DNA of 64,000 nt, from positions 1,240,001 to 1,304,000 of the forward strand of contig CP180023.1 in NCBI GenBank assembly GCA_047528275.1, given 5' to 3'. This stretch comes from G039954875 sp047528275. GTDB taxonomy: Bacteria; Bacteroidota; Bacteroidia; Flavobacteriales; Blattabacteriaceae. The position numbers and the translations under genes were made by a program. Below are positions 8,838 to 17,332 of this stretch, piece after piece. The first letter of the stretch is position 1. Each line of letters opens with the position of its first letter. Below the pieces are notes generated by a model. The model was not told where the DNA came from and did no database searches. It was given only the letters and a program-made list of their open reading frames with translations.

Positions 8838-9600
8838 TTACGCCCCCCCTCTTACAAGTCCTTCTCCAAAACGACACACTTCTTTATATGAATATCTTCC
8901 CAAGATATCCATTATATCAGTATTGTCTCTATACACCTGAATAATATAAAAAAACAAATCGAGATCTTTTTCCTGATACATCTCTATAATCAGTTCTTTA
9001 GTAGAAGAATTTATGTAAACATTCATTTCTAGGTTGGGAATACCAAAGATTACGGATTCTTTGGAAATCATAATACATCAAAATAGAATTTGGCTATCAA
9101 CACATTTACTATTTTTCAATATTTTTTCATGATCAGGTGAATCTTGTACCGTTATACATCGATAACTAGAAAAAACAGGAGGCTCAATTGTGTATTCTTT
9201 TATTATACCTTCTATCTCTGTAGATCTAAGAGTAAAACAATAAAGAAGAGAAGGATCTTTATTATATTCTTCTCTCAAATAGATTTTATTAGATCCCAAA
9301 CAAAAATACCAGAATCTGTTGGTTGATAGGTTTTTATCATATAACAATCTAGTTCTTTATTGGGTTTTATGAACCATATTTAAATATCATCTTGATTAGG
9401 TTCATTTTATTGTATAAGCCGCAGGGGAGTTTCACTCTCGATCATAGGATCACTACCATAGTCTATCTAGATATTGATATTTTTTAGCATTTTACCTTTA
9501 TTTAAATTGATGATCTTTATTAGGCTTTTAAAAGGATAATCTTTTAGATCTTGAGTATAAAAAACTTCTATCAATATGAATTATATAAATAATCACTGTT
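8838..9600 (-). pseudogene. Disrupted hypothetical protein
   Basis: Not recognised. Two minus-strand pieces, 9078-9347 (containing NRFWYFCLGSNKIYL) and 8838-9071 (NVYINSSTKELIIEMYQ), are in the same frame and separated by TGA plus two codons. Upstream, frameshifted fragments (YGSDPMIESETPLRL, IWFIKPNKEL, YTQDLKDYPFKSLIKI) seem to continue the same protein. The simplest reading is one secreted or cytosolic protein of about 250 residues broken by an in-frame stop and frameshifts. Two small separate genes are possible but less likely. Confidence 0.45.
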
Positions 9601-10229
9601 AAATTAGTAATTTTACTGAATACATGGTATAGTTTTTTAACTAGGGAAATTATATAGCCATCAGAAATCGGGTAGTTAATTTTATTAAAAATATAAAAAT
9701 AAATAGAATATAAAGTTACAAACTTAATATGTAGTTAATTTTAAAAAAATAAAAGATCTACCATGATGTTTATTTTATCATCATAGAGACCACCTTTTTT
9801 TGCTATTTTATTTATCTCAGATGAATATTATGGAGACCATATGATGGGTAGTTCTTGGTACGATGCTAGCAATAATTCCTACAATAGCTGAAAAAGCAAG
9901 GATACCGGCTGTGATCAAGTTTATCAATAAAGTACAAACTTATTCAAGCCAGTCTGTCTCCTGATAAAATATTATAGAAAGGTTTCTAACATACCTTGTA
10001 TCTAGCAAATTGAATTTTACATATATTGTTTACGATTATTTAAACAGGGTAGAAAGGAATATACAGTGATTGTCACTGTACACAATTTAAAGATTAAAAT
10101 AATTAAACAGATTTTATGTTTTAATCAAAAAAAATAGTCGGGAGAAAGGGATTTTTTCTTCAAATGAACTTAAATCTTATTTATATTATAATTTATTGTA
10201 TCGATTTAATACTGTAAATGAGATGAAAG
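9601..10229. other. AT-rich stretch without a supported gene
   Basis: Mostly A/T runs and stops in all frames. One 36-codon open piece near 9845-9962 (+) reads as a hydrophobic segment (VLGTMLAIIPTIAEKARIP), perhaps the last trace of a membrane protein. It is too short to identify. Confidence 0.4.
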
Positions 10230-10826
10230 ACAACCAAGATATTAGGAGTATTTCTAAGGTTGAAGTGGTATTTTTATCTTATCGATATATGTCTATCTAG
10301 TAAAAAGATAGAATGCCATTTGTTCTATACTATATCGAGCATTTCAAAGAGAAATGATAAGCCCAATGTATTGATAACTATCAGTGGTCGCTGGATGGTC
10401 ACTCATCCAGAAGAGTTTGCATGGTTAAGATCATTTTTTAGTAAAAAAGACATAAGATTCACGTGGTTAAACCATAACTTCAACCATATTTATCATAAGG
10501 ACATAAAACCTAAGAAAAAATTTTTATTACTCCCCAACACGCAAACAGACAAGGAGATATTGGAGACGGAAAAACAACTTATCATGCATGGAGCGTTATC
10601 ATCCGTCTTTTTCAGATGCCATGGACTAATCTCTAATAAGTCGATTGCTCATACATTGATTTCTTACGGTCTTATACAATTTGGAGCAATCGATTGGATA
10701 TCAAAGCTCTCTAAAGATTATAAAATCAAAAATAGTGATATCCTATTAGTTTATGGTAATGGGAATGAGAGCAAATCAGCCTTAAAAAAAGTCGTTCGAT
10801 TGATTCAGTCCAACCGGTTTTTATGA
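10230..10826 (+). pseudogene. Polysaccharide deacetylase-like ORF, probably N-terminally truncated
   Basis: An open frame of about 188 codons that lacks an ATG at its beginning (a TTG at 10260 is the only option). It contains FTWLNHNFNHIYH, the metal-site-like RCHGLISNKS, SYGLIQFGAIDWI and VYGNGNES. Order and wording resemble a bacterial polysaccharide-deacetylase-like family in which the corresponding blocks are FTWxNHxxxHPY, RFPGLVS and VHGNGNE. Those proteins are longer at the N-terminus, which carries the first catalytic Asp. Here that part is missing or frame-disrupted (short open piece beginning MKDNQDIRS at about 10222). Probably an eroding gene, but a shortened working protein cannot be excluded. 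Confidence 0.5.
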
Positions 10827-11059
10827 AGGAACTTCTGATATACATTAAAATTTATTTACACAAAATGATAAATATAAATTATAATAATAATATTTTATTA
10901 AATATAATAAATATCAAGTATCTATTATATAAAAAATTAAAATAGTTAATATGCTATTAATCTATTACTAAAAAAATATAAAAATTATCTCATCAATACT
11001 ATCATTTATGAATATATACATAAATGATTGGTATTTATTTATATAGTATGTACCTATTT

Positions 11060-11342
11060 ATTTCAATGTTTTGGAGGTGATTAACGGTTCGTATGAGGAT
11101 GGGTACATTATTACCTTTTTTTACCTCTCGCATCGAGGTACATAGAAAATTCACAGAATATTGGCTCAAAAAATACAGCTTTCAATACCATGCTATCCTC
11201 TTTAATAAGCCATTGATGGGAACTATCATTGGATCGACAGTCACATGAATACGGGCTTACCCAATATCGGGAAAAATTCACAGACCTGGTAAAGAGAAAT
11301 ACCAATATCCAAGTCTTTAACGATGGACACCTAAACGATTGA
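11060..11342 (+). pseudogene. Fragment of a HAD-like/capsule-phosphatase-type hydrolase
   Basis: Three frameshifted pieces read in order: INGSYEDGYIITFF, then HRKFTEYWLKKYSFQYHAILFNKP, then NYHWIDSHMNTG, then YREKFTDLVKRNTNIQVFNDGH. The order (unfolded HAD-type core, GKP-like lysine motif, acidic WID loop) resembles small HAD-family proteins encoded near nucleotide-sugar or capsule genes. The N-terminal part with the nucleophile Asp is not visible. It is followed at once by the Fe-S oxidoreductase remnant. Confidence 0.45.
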
Positions 11343-11349
11343 TCTCCTC

Positions 11350-12152
11350 ATGATGGATGAACAACAAGTGAAAACCATAGCCCAACACTTTGAAAAGGGT
11401 ACTCAAACTGAGGTACTATTTTGGGTGGGTTGTGTGGTAGTTTTGACGATAGAACCAAAAAAAAAGTCACCAAATCCTTTGTGAAGTTGTTAAATGCTGC
11501 GCTAAGTTCTCTTTTGTCGTCTTGAGCGAAGAGAATCGTTGTACAGGAGATCCTGCTAGGCGTACAGGCAATGAATTCCTCTTTCAGATACAGGCTATGA
11601 AAAAAATTCAAACACTCAATACATATCAGGTTAAAAAAATCGTGACTACCTGTCCTCATTCCTTCAATACCTTGAAAAATGAATATCCCGATCTAGGTGG
11701 GACTTATCAAGTCATGCATCATATCAATTTTTTTTGCAACAGATCCTTCAAGAGAAGAGGTTGAACATAAAAGGTGCACTTTCAAAGGATATCGTATCAT
11801 CTTTCACGATCCCTTGCTATCTCGACAGAGCCAATTGGGATATATGAGACCCCTAGAGCACTGATCAAGAAACTCGATGCTAAGGTTATAGAGATTAAGA
11901 AGCGTTGTAGAAACAATTCTTTATGCTGTGGTGTTGGTGGGCCCAAATGTTTAAAGAGACCGAACCGGGTCAAAAAGACATCAACGTCGAGCGGACTGAA
12001 GAATTGCTTAAGACTTCGCCCAAATTCATCGCTACGGGATGTGCTTTTTGTAAAACCATGCTTGCCGATGGCTTGAAAAATAAGGAGAAAAAAGCGATGT
12101 CCTTGTAATGGATATCGCTGAACCCATCGCTCAGGACAAGAGTCTTTCATAA
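11350..12152 (+). pseudogene. Remnant of a CCG-domain (Fe-S)-binding oxidoreductase
   Basis: Pieces in changing frames match, in order, a heterodisulfide reductase-like (Fe-S)-binding protein. They are EVLFWVGC-GSFDDR, CTGDPARRTGNEFLFQIQA, KIVTTCPHSFNTLKNEYPDLGGTY, IPCYLDRANWDI, the second CCG block around LCCGVGG / AQMFKETEPGQKDINVERT, ATGCAFCKTMLADG, and the end VMDIAEPIAQDKSLS with a stop at 12150-12152. Both Cys-rich motifs that bind the cluster are recognisable, but at least five frameshifts inactivate the gene. Such proteins transfer electrons beside ETF or quinone-linked dehydrogenases. Confidence 0.85.
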
Positions 12153-12185
12153 TCATACCAAGGTATTTGTAAGAAATCTTGTGAA

Positions 12186-13586
12186 TCAGTCCAAATTTCC
12201 AACCATTTTTTCTGGACGCACCCAAGCGTCAAATTGCTCAGCTGTAAGATAACCCAATCGAAGGGCTTCCTCTTTCAAAGTAGTATGGTTTTTATGCACT
12301 GCTTTGGCGATCTCGGCGGCCTTTTCATAGCCGATATAAGGATTCAAGGCAGTAACCAACATCAAAGAGCGTTCGAGCAATTCTTTGATACGTGTTACAT
12401 TGGGCTCGATCCCTATGGCACAATGCATAGCAAATGATACACAAGCATCCCCGATCAATTGAGCTGATTGTAAAAAGTTGTAAGCCATCACCGGTTTGAA
12501 GACGTTCAACTCATAATGCCCTGATGCTCCTGCTATGGAGATGGTCGTATCGTTACCCATCACCTGTGCACAGACCATAGTGAGCGCCTCGCATTGTGTG
12601 GGGTTTACCTTTCCAGGCATGATGGAAGAACCCGGCTCATTTGCCGGAATCAGGATCTCCCCAATACCTGAGCGTGGTCCGGAGGCTAGCATCCGGATAT
12701 CATTGGCGATTTTCATCAAAGCAACAGCTAATTGCTTTAATGCCCCATGTGCGCCGACTAAAGCATCGTGAGTAGCCAAAGCTTCAAATTTATTATTAGC
12801 GGTTCTGAAAGGCAAAACAGTGAATCGTGCAATATAATCGGCCACTTTAACGTCATAACCTTTAGGGGTATTAAGTCCAGTACCTACGGCTGTTCCACCT
12901 AAAGCCAGTTCTGAGAGATGTTCAAGAGTATTTTTAAGAGCCTTCAGTCCATGATCGAGTTGGGATGCATAGCCAGAAAATTCTTGCCCAAGTGTCAAAG
13001 GGGTGGCATCCATCAGATGTGTCCGTCCGATCTTGACCACATTTTTGAAGGCTTTAGATTTTTTTTTCAGCACATCGCAGAGTTGTTCTATCCCAGAAAT
13101 ACTTACTCCCATCAGCTTCTTATATGCGGCAATATTCATCGCCGTTGGATAAGTATCGTTGGAGGATTGGGATTGGTTTACATCGTCATTGGGATGGATC
13201 ACAGAACGGCCCTCACCAAGTTTACCTCCATTCAATACATGGGCTCGGTTGGCAATCACCTCATTAATATTCATATTCGATTGAGTACCTGACCCGGTTT
13301 GCCAAATAACCAAAGGGAACTGATCATTGAGCTGGCCTTGAAGAATCTCATCACAAACTTGGGCGATCAAATTCCTTTTTTTCTCAGTAAGTACACCTAG
13401 ATCACAATTGGTATAAGCAGCGGCTTTCTTTAAATAGGCAAACGCCTCGATAATTTCTAAGGGCATGGAAGCTTCTGGCCCAATTTTGAAATTGTTACGT
13501 GAGCGTTCAGTTTGTGCTCCCCAATACTTTTCAGCAGGTACACGTACCTGACCCATAGTGTCTTTTTCTATACGGTAGTCCATCAC
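12186..13586 (-). CDS. fumC: Class II fumarate hydratase
   Basis: Reversible hydration of fumarate to malate in the TCA cycle. It is the oxygen-stable, iron-free type. 466 residues, family-typical. The superfamily signature GSSIMPGKVNP is intact, as are TGSGTQSNMNINEV, HPNDDVNQSQSSND and GRTHLMDATP. Aspartase and argininosuccinate lyase are relatives, but the TGSGTQSNMN and HPNDDVN blocks are those of FumC. It is transcribed alone toward the Fe-S oxidoreductase remnant, and no clear TAnnTTTG box was found upstream. Confidence 0.95.
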   Translation of the reverse strand: MMDYRIEKDTMGQVRVPAEKYWGAQTERSRNNFKIGPEASMPLEIIEAFAYLKKAAAYTNCDLGVLTEKKRNLIAQVCDEILQGQLNDQFPLVIWQTGSGTQSNMNINEVIANRAHVLNGGKLGEGRSVIHPNDDVNQSQSSNDTYPTAMNIAAYKKLMGVSISGIEQLCDVLKKKSKAFKNVVKIGRTHLMDATPLTLGQEFSGYASQLDHGLKALKNTLEHLSELALGGTAVGTGLNTPKGYDVKVADYIARFTVLPFRTANNKFEALATHDALVGAHGALKQLAVALMKIANDIRMLASGPRSGIGEILIPANEPGSSIMPGKVNPTQCEALTMVCAQVMGNDTTISIAGASGHYELNVFKPVMAYNFLQSAQLIGDACVSFAMHCAIGIEPNVTRIKELLERSLMLVTALNPYIGYEKAAEIAKAVHKNHTTLKEEALRLGYLTAEQFDAWVRPEKMVGNLD

Positions 13587-13702
13587 TTAGTGTAGATTGA
13601 TTCTGTCTCAAGGCAGGTAAGTTACGAAACTCCTTTTTCTCTTCGTTGATACGCCAATGCTTTTATAAAAAATGGTTAGTTTTGAAGACAAAATGCAAGC
13701 GC

Positions 13703-13939
13703 ATGACAGCCATAGCACAATTTTTAGGTTTCTTGCTCTTCCTATGTATTACTGTGGCGGGTTTTTGGTGTCTAAGCTTCTTGATTTTTATGGTGCCTTA
13801 TTGGATCACTGTAGGTGCAGGAGAGATGTACGGTAAGATCAACAAAGATGTCTATCCTGATACGGTACGTAAAAAACCTCTTACTGAGCAAGAAGATGTT
13901 ACAGTGGTCTGGAAAAAGACTCCAAAGTATGATAGCTGA
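13703..13939 (+). CDS. Small membrane protein of unknown function
   Basis: 78 residues from the ATG at 13703. An open frame without ATG support extends back to 13646. Residues about 4-37 are strongly hydrophobic and likely span the membrane once or twice (FLGFLLFLCITVAGFWCLSF then LIFMVPYWITVGAG). A polar tail follows (YGKINKDVYPDTVRKK). The composition looks like a real protein rather than a shadow, since nothing else is coded here. Divergent from fumC. Function unknown. Confidence 0.6.
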   Translation: MTAIAQFLGFLLFLCITVAGFWCLSFLIFMVPYWITVGAGEMYGKINKDVYPDTVRKKPLTEQEDVTVVWKKTPKYDS

Positions 13940-14029
13940 TATAATTTGATAATCTCTCTTTCAAAATTAAAAAAATTTTTCGAATGAATATGTCAAAATC
14001 ACGCCTTGTGTAAATATGCTGGAAAATTC

Positions 14030-14290
14030 AGAAAGCTTTGGGGGCATTTGAAAATGATGAATTGAGGATTTTCATACTCTGAAGACAACAGCCAATATTA
14101 CTAATAATATTAGTTATAGCTTTTTTAAATTCTTTTTTGAGATTAACCAATTGAGCTTCTACCTTAACCATACCTTCTTCAGTAGCCAAATATTTGATTT
14201 TATCCTCAATATGAGTCGGTATGGTATACTTCCGTGATAAAGATTTTGACCTTTGTAGTGGGTATAATTGAAGGATTTGATACTACAAAT
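14030..14290 (-). pseudogene. Short remnant of an unknown helical protein
   Basis: One minus-strand frame is open for about 70 codons without a start. It reads KYTIPTHIEDKIKYLATEEG, then VEAQLVNLKKEFKKAITNI, a helical charged stretch. A frameshifted piece (YKGQNLYHGSIPYRL) overlaps its beginning. Not recognised. It lies directly after the ankyrin remnant and could be unrelated. Confidence 0.3.
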
Positions 14291-14394
14291 AATCAAAAAT
14301 TTGTTTAGTTTTTATTAAATTATTTAAATATTAAGGCTCTATTTTTTTGGATATAGTTTCTGTTATTAGTTCATTTAGAGTAAATTAGTGTATT

Positions 14395-15105
14395 GTAATG
14401 CTCCTTCTACTAAATTCCTTGCCTCTTTGAATTTTGTTTTTATTTCTTCAAAGTATATAGGAAATCTTTTTCTATATTATTAAGCTCTTTTGATAAATTT
14501 CTTTCTATTGGTTTCATTACGTATAGTACTTAACAATTTAGATGTCTGTTCTAATAAAAGAAAATCATATAATATAAACTCTCTCTCGTTAATGTTAATT
14601 TCTTTCATTTGATTAATTTCTAATTTGCAATTCTCACAATAATCATGATCTCCTCTTGTGATAGAATCCGATTTTTCAACAGAAAAATCTTTTTTAATCA
14701 TAGAATTGATAATCAATTTAGCAGTTTCATATCGATCATAATTTATTGTAAGATTAAGCGGGATATTACCATAATCATCTTTAATATTCACATCAGTATC
14801 AAGATGATCCAAAAGTATGTATGTTATTTTTCATATCCTTCTTTAGCAACTATATGAAGTAAACTTATACCTTGACCACCCCTAACGATAGGGTTAATAT
14901 CTACATTTAAAAGAGATTCAATCTCATCTAGCATTCCCTCTCTGGAAGCTTCAATAAACAGTCTATTAGGAAATTGATTGTTGCTAATATCAAGATCAGG
15001 CGCTGAATTCAATTTCTCAATTTGGTTTCTTACTTTTATTGATCTTATTATAAAGTTAAAAACTATAATGAAATTAAAAGTAAAAATCCCTCTTTTGAAA
15101 GGCAA
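14395..15105 (-). pseudogene. Ankyrin-repeat protein gene broken by frameshifts
   Basis: The first piece (15105 to 14824) has a hydrophobic N-terminus (TFNFIIVFNFIIRS, signal or anchor) and then ankyrin-type helices: RLFIEASREGMLDEIESLLN followed by GGQGISLLHIVAKEGYE. The second piece (14812 to 14480) continues with ILLDHLDTDVNIKDDYGNIPLNL, a typical ankyrin repeat consensus, and ends in a charged tail. A single-base shift in the A5 run at 14826-14830 joins the two pieces without a gap. A further frameshift near 14500 leads into KELNNIEKDFLYTLKK and FKEARNLVEGALQY. Ankyrin proteins often contact host proteins, so this one may be a former effector. Confidence 0.6.
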
Positions 15106-15256
15106 AAAACCTATTGAGAAGTCCTACACAAATAAAGATAGACATAAGTAAGTTCTTCTCGATTTGGAGACAAACTTTTAAATGCAGGAAACGAGAGAGG
15201 AAAAGATGAAATAATGTCTTTTATCTAAAATATTGACTAAATCTCATAATCTTAGA

Positions 15257-15284
15257 TTCATTTATTATCTGGATAATAAATGAA
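15257..15284. terminator. Perfect 13-bp AT-rich hairpin downstream of tRNA-Lys
   Basis: Thirteen bases (TTCATTTATTATC) are followed after a 2-base loop by their exact complement, 17 bases after the tRNA-Lys 3' end on the minus strand. There is no U-run, so termination is only a suggestion. Processing or terminator roles are both possible. Confidence 0.4.
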
Positions 15285-15301
15285 TTATATGATATCTCTA
15301 G

Positions 15302-15374
15302 TGACCTGGCTGGGTCTCGAACCCAGGACCCTTACATTAAAAGTGTAATGCTCTACCAACTGAGCTACCAGGTC
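15302..15374 (-). tRNA. tRNA-Lys (anticodon TTT)
   Basis: 73 bases with a full cloverleaf. The acceptor is GACCTGG pairing with CCAGGTC. The D-arm is GCTC..GAGC. The anticodon stem TTACA/TGTAA has loop CTTTTAA (anticodon TTT). The T-arm is CTGGG-TTCGAGA-CCCAG. The discriminator is A and CCA is not encoded. A consensus promoter lies just upstream. Confidence 0.96.
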
Positions 15375-15390
15375 TCGGTTGATGCGGTGG

Positions 15391-15421
15391 CAAATATAGC
15401 ATGATTTTTTTGTTTCACAAA
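15391..15421 (-). promoter_or_regulatory. Consensus Bacteroidota promoter of tRNA-Lys
   Basis: On the minus strand TTTG (15421-15418), exactly 19 bases, then TATATTTG (15398-15391), 16 bases before the tRNA 5' end. This is a full match to the -33/-7 consensus of Bacteroidota sigma-A. Confidence 0.85.
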
Positions 15422-15478
15422 TCTACTCTGAAAAAATGTTAGGAAATCATTACTTTTAACCTGGATTTGAAAAGATAT

Positions 15479-16000
15479 ATGAGTATAAATCCGATTCTGA
15501 TTGGATACATGGGATGTGGGAAAACTTCGGTAGGAGAGGTTTTAGCATTAGATTTAGATTATGACTTTTACGATCTCGATACACTGATTGTTGAACAGCA
15601 AAGTCAGGAAATAGGAGAGATTTTTCAGCAGCAAGGGGAAACCAGTTTCAGGCAAATCGAGCATGAAACTCTGAAAACTTTTTTACGATCTCATACAGGT
15701 TATGTACTTTCAGTAGGTGGAGGTACACCTTGTCATCATGATCATATGAATCTGATGAATAAGTATGCCAAAACCATTTATTTGCAGACGAGTGTTTCAA
15801 TATTATTCAAGAGGTTGCGACTACAAAAAATTAGTAGGCCGATGATCGTTCAGCTGAGCGATGAATCTTTACATGAGTTTATCGTAGAACATCTTCCCAA
15901 GCGTGAGATTTTTTATGAAAAGGCTTATAAACGAATTAATGTCAATGACAGATCGGTTCAAGAGGTGGCTCTGGAAATCAAAACGTGGTATAACCAATAG
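15479..16000 (+). CDS. aroK: Shikimate kinase
   Basis: Phosphorylates shikimate on the route to chorismate. 173 residues from the ATG at 15479. The frame is open to a TTG at 15467, but MSINPILIGYMGCGK is the usual beginning. The P-loop GYMGCGKT is at residues 9-16, followed by the shikimate-binding FYDLDTLI, F-R-x-x-E as SFRQIEHE, and SVGGGTP. Chorismate made downstream of this step feeds the trp operon at 25-32 kb. tilS follows after about 20 bases, likely in the same transcript. Confidence 0.93.
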   Translation: MSINPILIGYMGCGKTSVGEVLALDLDYDFYDLDTLIVEQQSQEIGEIFQQQGETSFRQIEHETLKTFLRSHTGYVLSVGGGTPCHHDHMNLMNKYAKTIYLQTSVSILFKRLRLQKISRPMIVQLSDESLHEFIVEHLPKREIFYEKAYKRINVNDRSVQEVALEIKTWYNQ

Positions 16001-16021
16001 AGAGGAATAGAGACGGATCTT

Positions 16022-17332
16022 ATGTCGTATAAGGAAAAATTTTTGAAAGAGACCAGAGAAAATTTCCTACTCGAAAACAAAAAAATCTTAGTGGCTGTCA
16101 GTGGAGGGCTTGACAGTATGGTCCTTTTGGATCTCCTACTTGAACTTGACTGTACTTTAGACGTGGCCCATGCTAATTTTCAACTTCGGGGGGCAGCTGC
16201 TGATCAAGACGAAAACTTTGTTGCTGATTTCTGTTCAAGGCGTCGGATCCCTTTCTACAGTAAGCATTTTGATACTTATACCTATATGTATCAGCATAAG
16301 CTTTCTATCCAAATGGCTGCCCGTGAACTCCGTCATACTTGGTTTATAGAATTGCTCAATATCGGAGCGTACGACCTGATCGCTTTGGGGCATCATCTCG
16401 ACGATTCGATAGAGACCTTTTTTATTAATCTAATCCGGGGTACAGGAATCAAAGGTTTGTTAGGTATTCGACCCAAACAGCGAAGGATCATCCGTCCTCT
16501 TTTAGCTTTCACCAGGGCTGAGATTTTGAGTTATGCCCTAGCACAGCAGATTGTATGGCGGGAAGATACCAGCAATCAAGAGGATAAATATTTGAGGAAT
16601 TGCCTTCGACACCGTTTAATACCCATCTTGCGAGATCTTTCGCCTGATTTCCATGAATCTTTTAGAAAAACCAAGACCCATCTGGCTGATGAAGATCTTT
16701 TGATAGAAAAATCGTTGAGACGAGTAGCTGAGGAAATCACCTTAGAAAAGACTACCGATCCATTGATATGGAAGATCAGTTGCCTAAAACTCAGCCTGAT
16801 TGATCCATTGGCGGTTTATCTATTTAAGTTATTTTCTCCTTATAAATTCAATACCACTGATCTAACGCGCCTTTTAACTGCGCAATCTGGTAAACAGCTC
16901 TTCTCAGATGCTTATCGTCTTATCAAAAACAGAGATCATTGGTTACTAGTTTCAAGGTCTTTTCCGGATCAAGAGGTATATGAAGTGAATGGATGGAATC
17001 CCATCAAAAAACCCATCCCCATCTCATTTTCTATAACCACCAAACGGGAAAAAACTGCAGCGGCTTCAGTCGATCTCGATAAGGTCAAGTTGCCCTTGCA
17101 GTTGAGGATTTGGCGAAAAGGTGATTATTTTTACCCCTTGGGAATGAAAACAGGTAAAAAGCTTAGTAAATATTTCAAAGATGAACAATTGTCTCTCCTT
17201 GAAAAAGAGCAAACTTGGCTATTAATCAATGCCGAAGGTGCTATTATATGGATCATTGGAAGACGTCTCGACGAACGGTTTAAGGTGGTAGAAAGCACTA
17301 AAAAAGTTTTAAATATTTATTTATGTACATGA
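16022..17332 (+). CDS. tilS: tRNA(Ile)-lysidine synthase
   Basis: Converts cytidine 34 of the CAU-anticodon tRNA-Ile to lysidine, so that AUA is read as isoleucine. 436 residues. The PP-loop motif VAVSGGLDSMV (SGGLDS at 27-32) and the HHLDDSIETFFINLIRGTG block are those of TilS. A C-terminal substrate-binding domain (about 340-430) contains LRIWRKGDYFYPLGMKTGKK. An essential, intact gene. Its stop overlaps the start of the dead dsbD (ATGA). Confidence 0.95.
   Translation: MSYKEKFLKETRENFLLENKKILVAVSGGLDSMVLLDLLLELDCTLDVAHANFQLRGAAADQDENFVADFCSRRRIPFYSKHFDTYTYMYQHKLSIQMAARELRHTWFIELLNIGAYDLIALGHHLDDSIETFFINLIRGTGIKGLLGIRPKQRRIIRPLLAFTRAEILSYALAQQIVWREDTSNQEDKYLRNCLRHRLIPILRDLSPDFHESFRKTKTHLADEDLLIEKSLRRVAEEITLEKTTDPLIWKISCLKLSLIDPLAVYLFKLFSPYKFNTTDLTRLLTAQSGKQLFSDAYRLIKNRDHWLLVSRSFPDQEVYEVNGWNPIKKPIPISFSITTKREKTAAASVDLDKVKLPLQLRIWRKGDYFYPLGMKTGKKLSKYFKDEQLSLLEKEQTWLLINAEGAIIWIIGRRLDERFKVVESTKKVLNIYLCT

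Noticed and set aside
9601..10229. AT-rich stretch considered as an origin or phage end
   Set aside because: No DnaA-box cluster, no direct repeats and no integrase were seen. Plain A/T decay explains it.
11797..12225. 142-codon minus-strand ORF over the Fe-S oxidoreductase remnant
   Set aside because: The plus strand reads all CCG-domain blocks in order, so the minus ORF is antisense noise.
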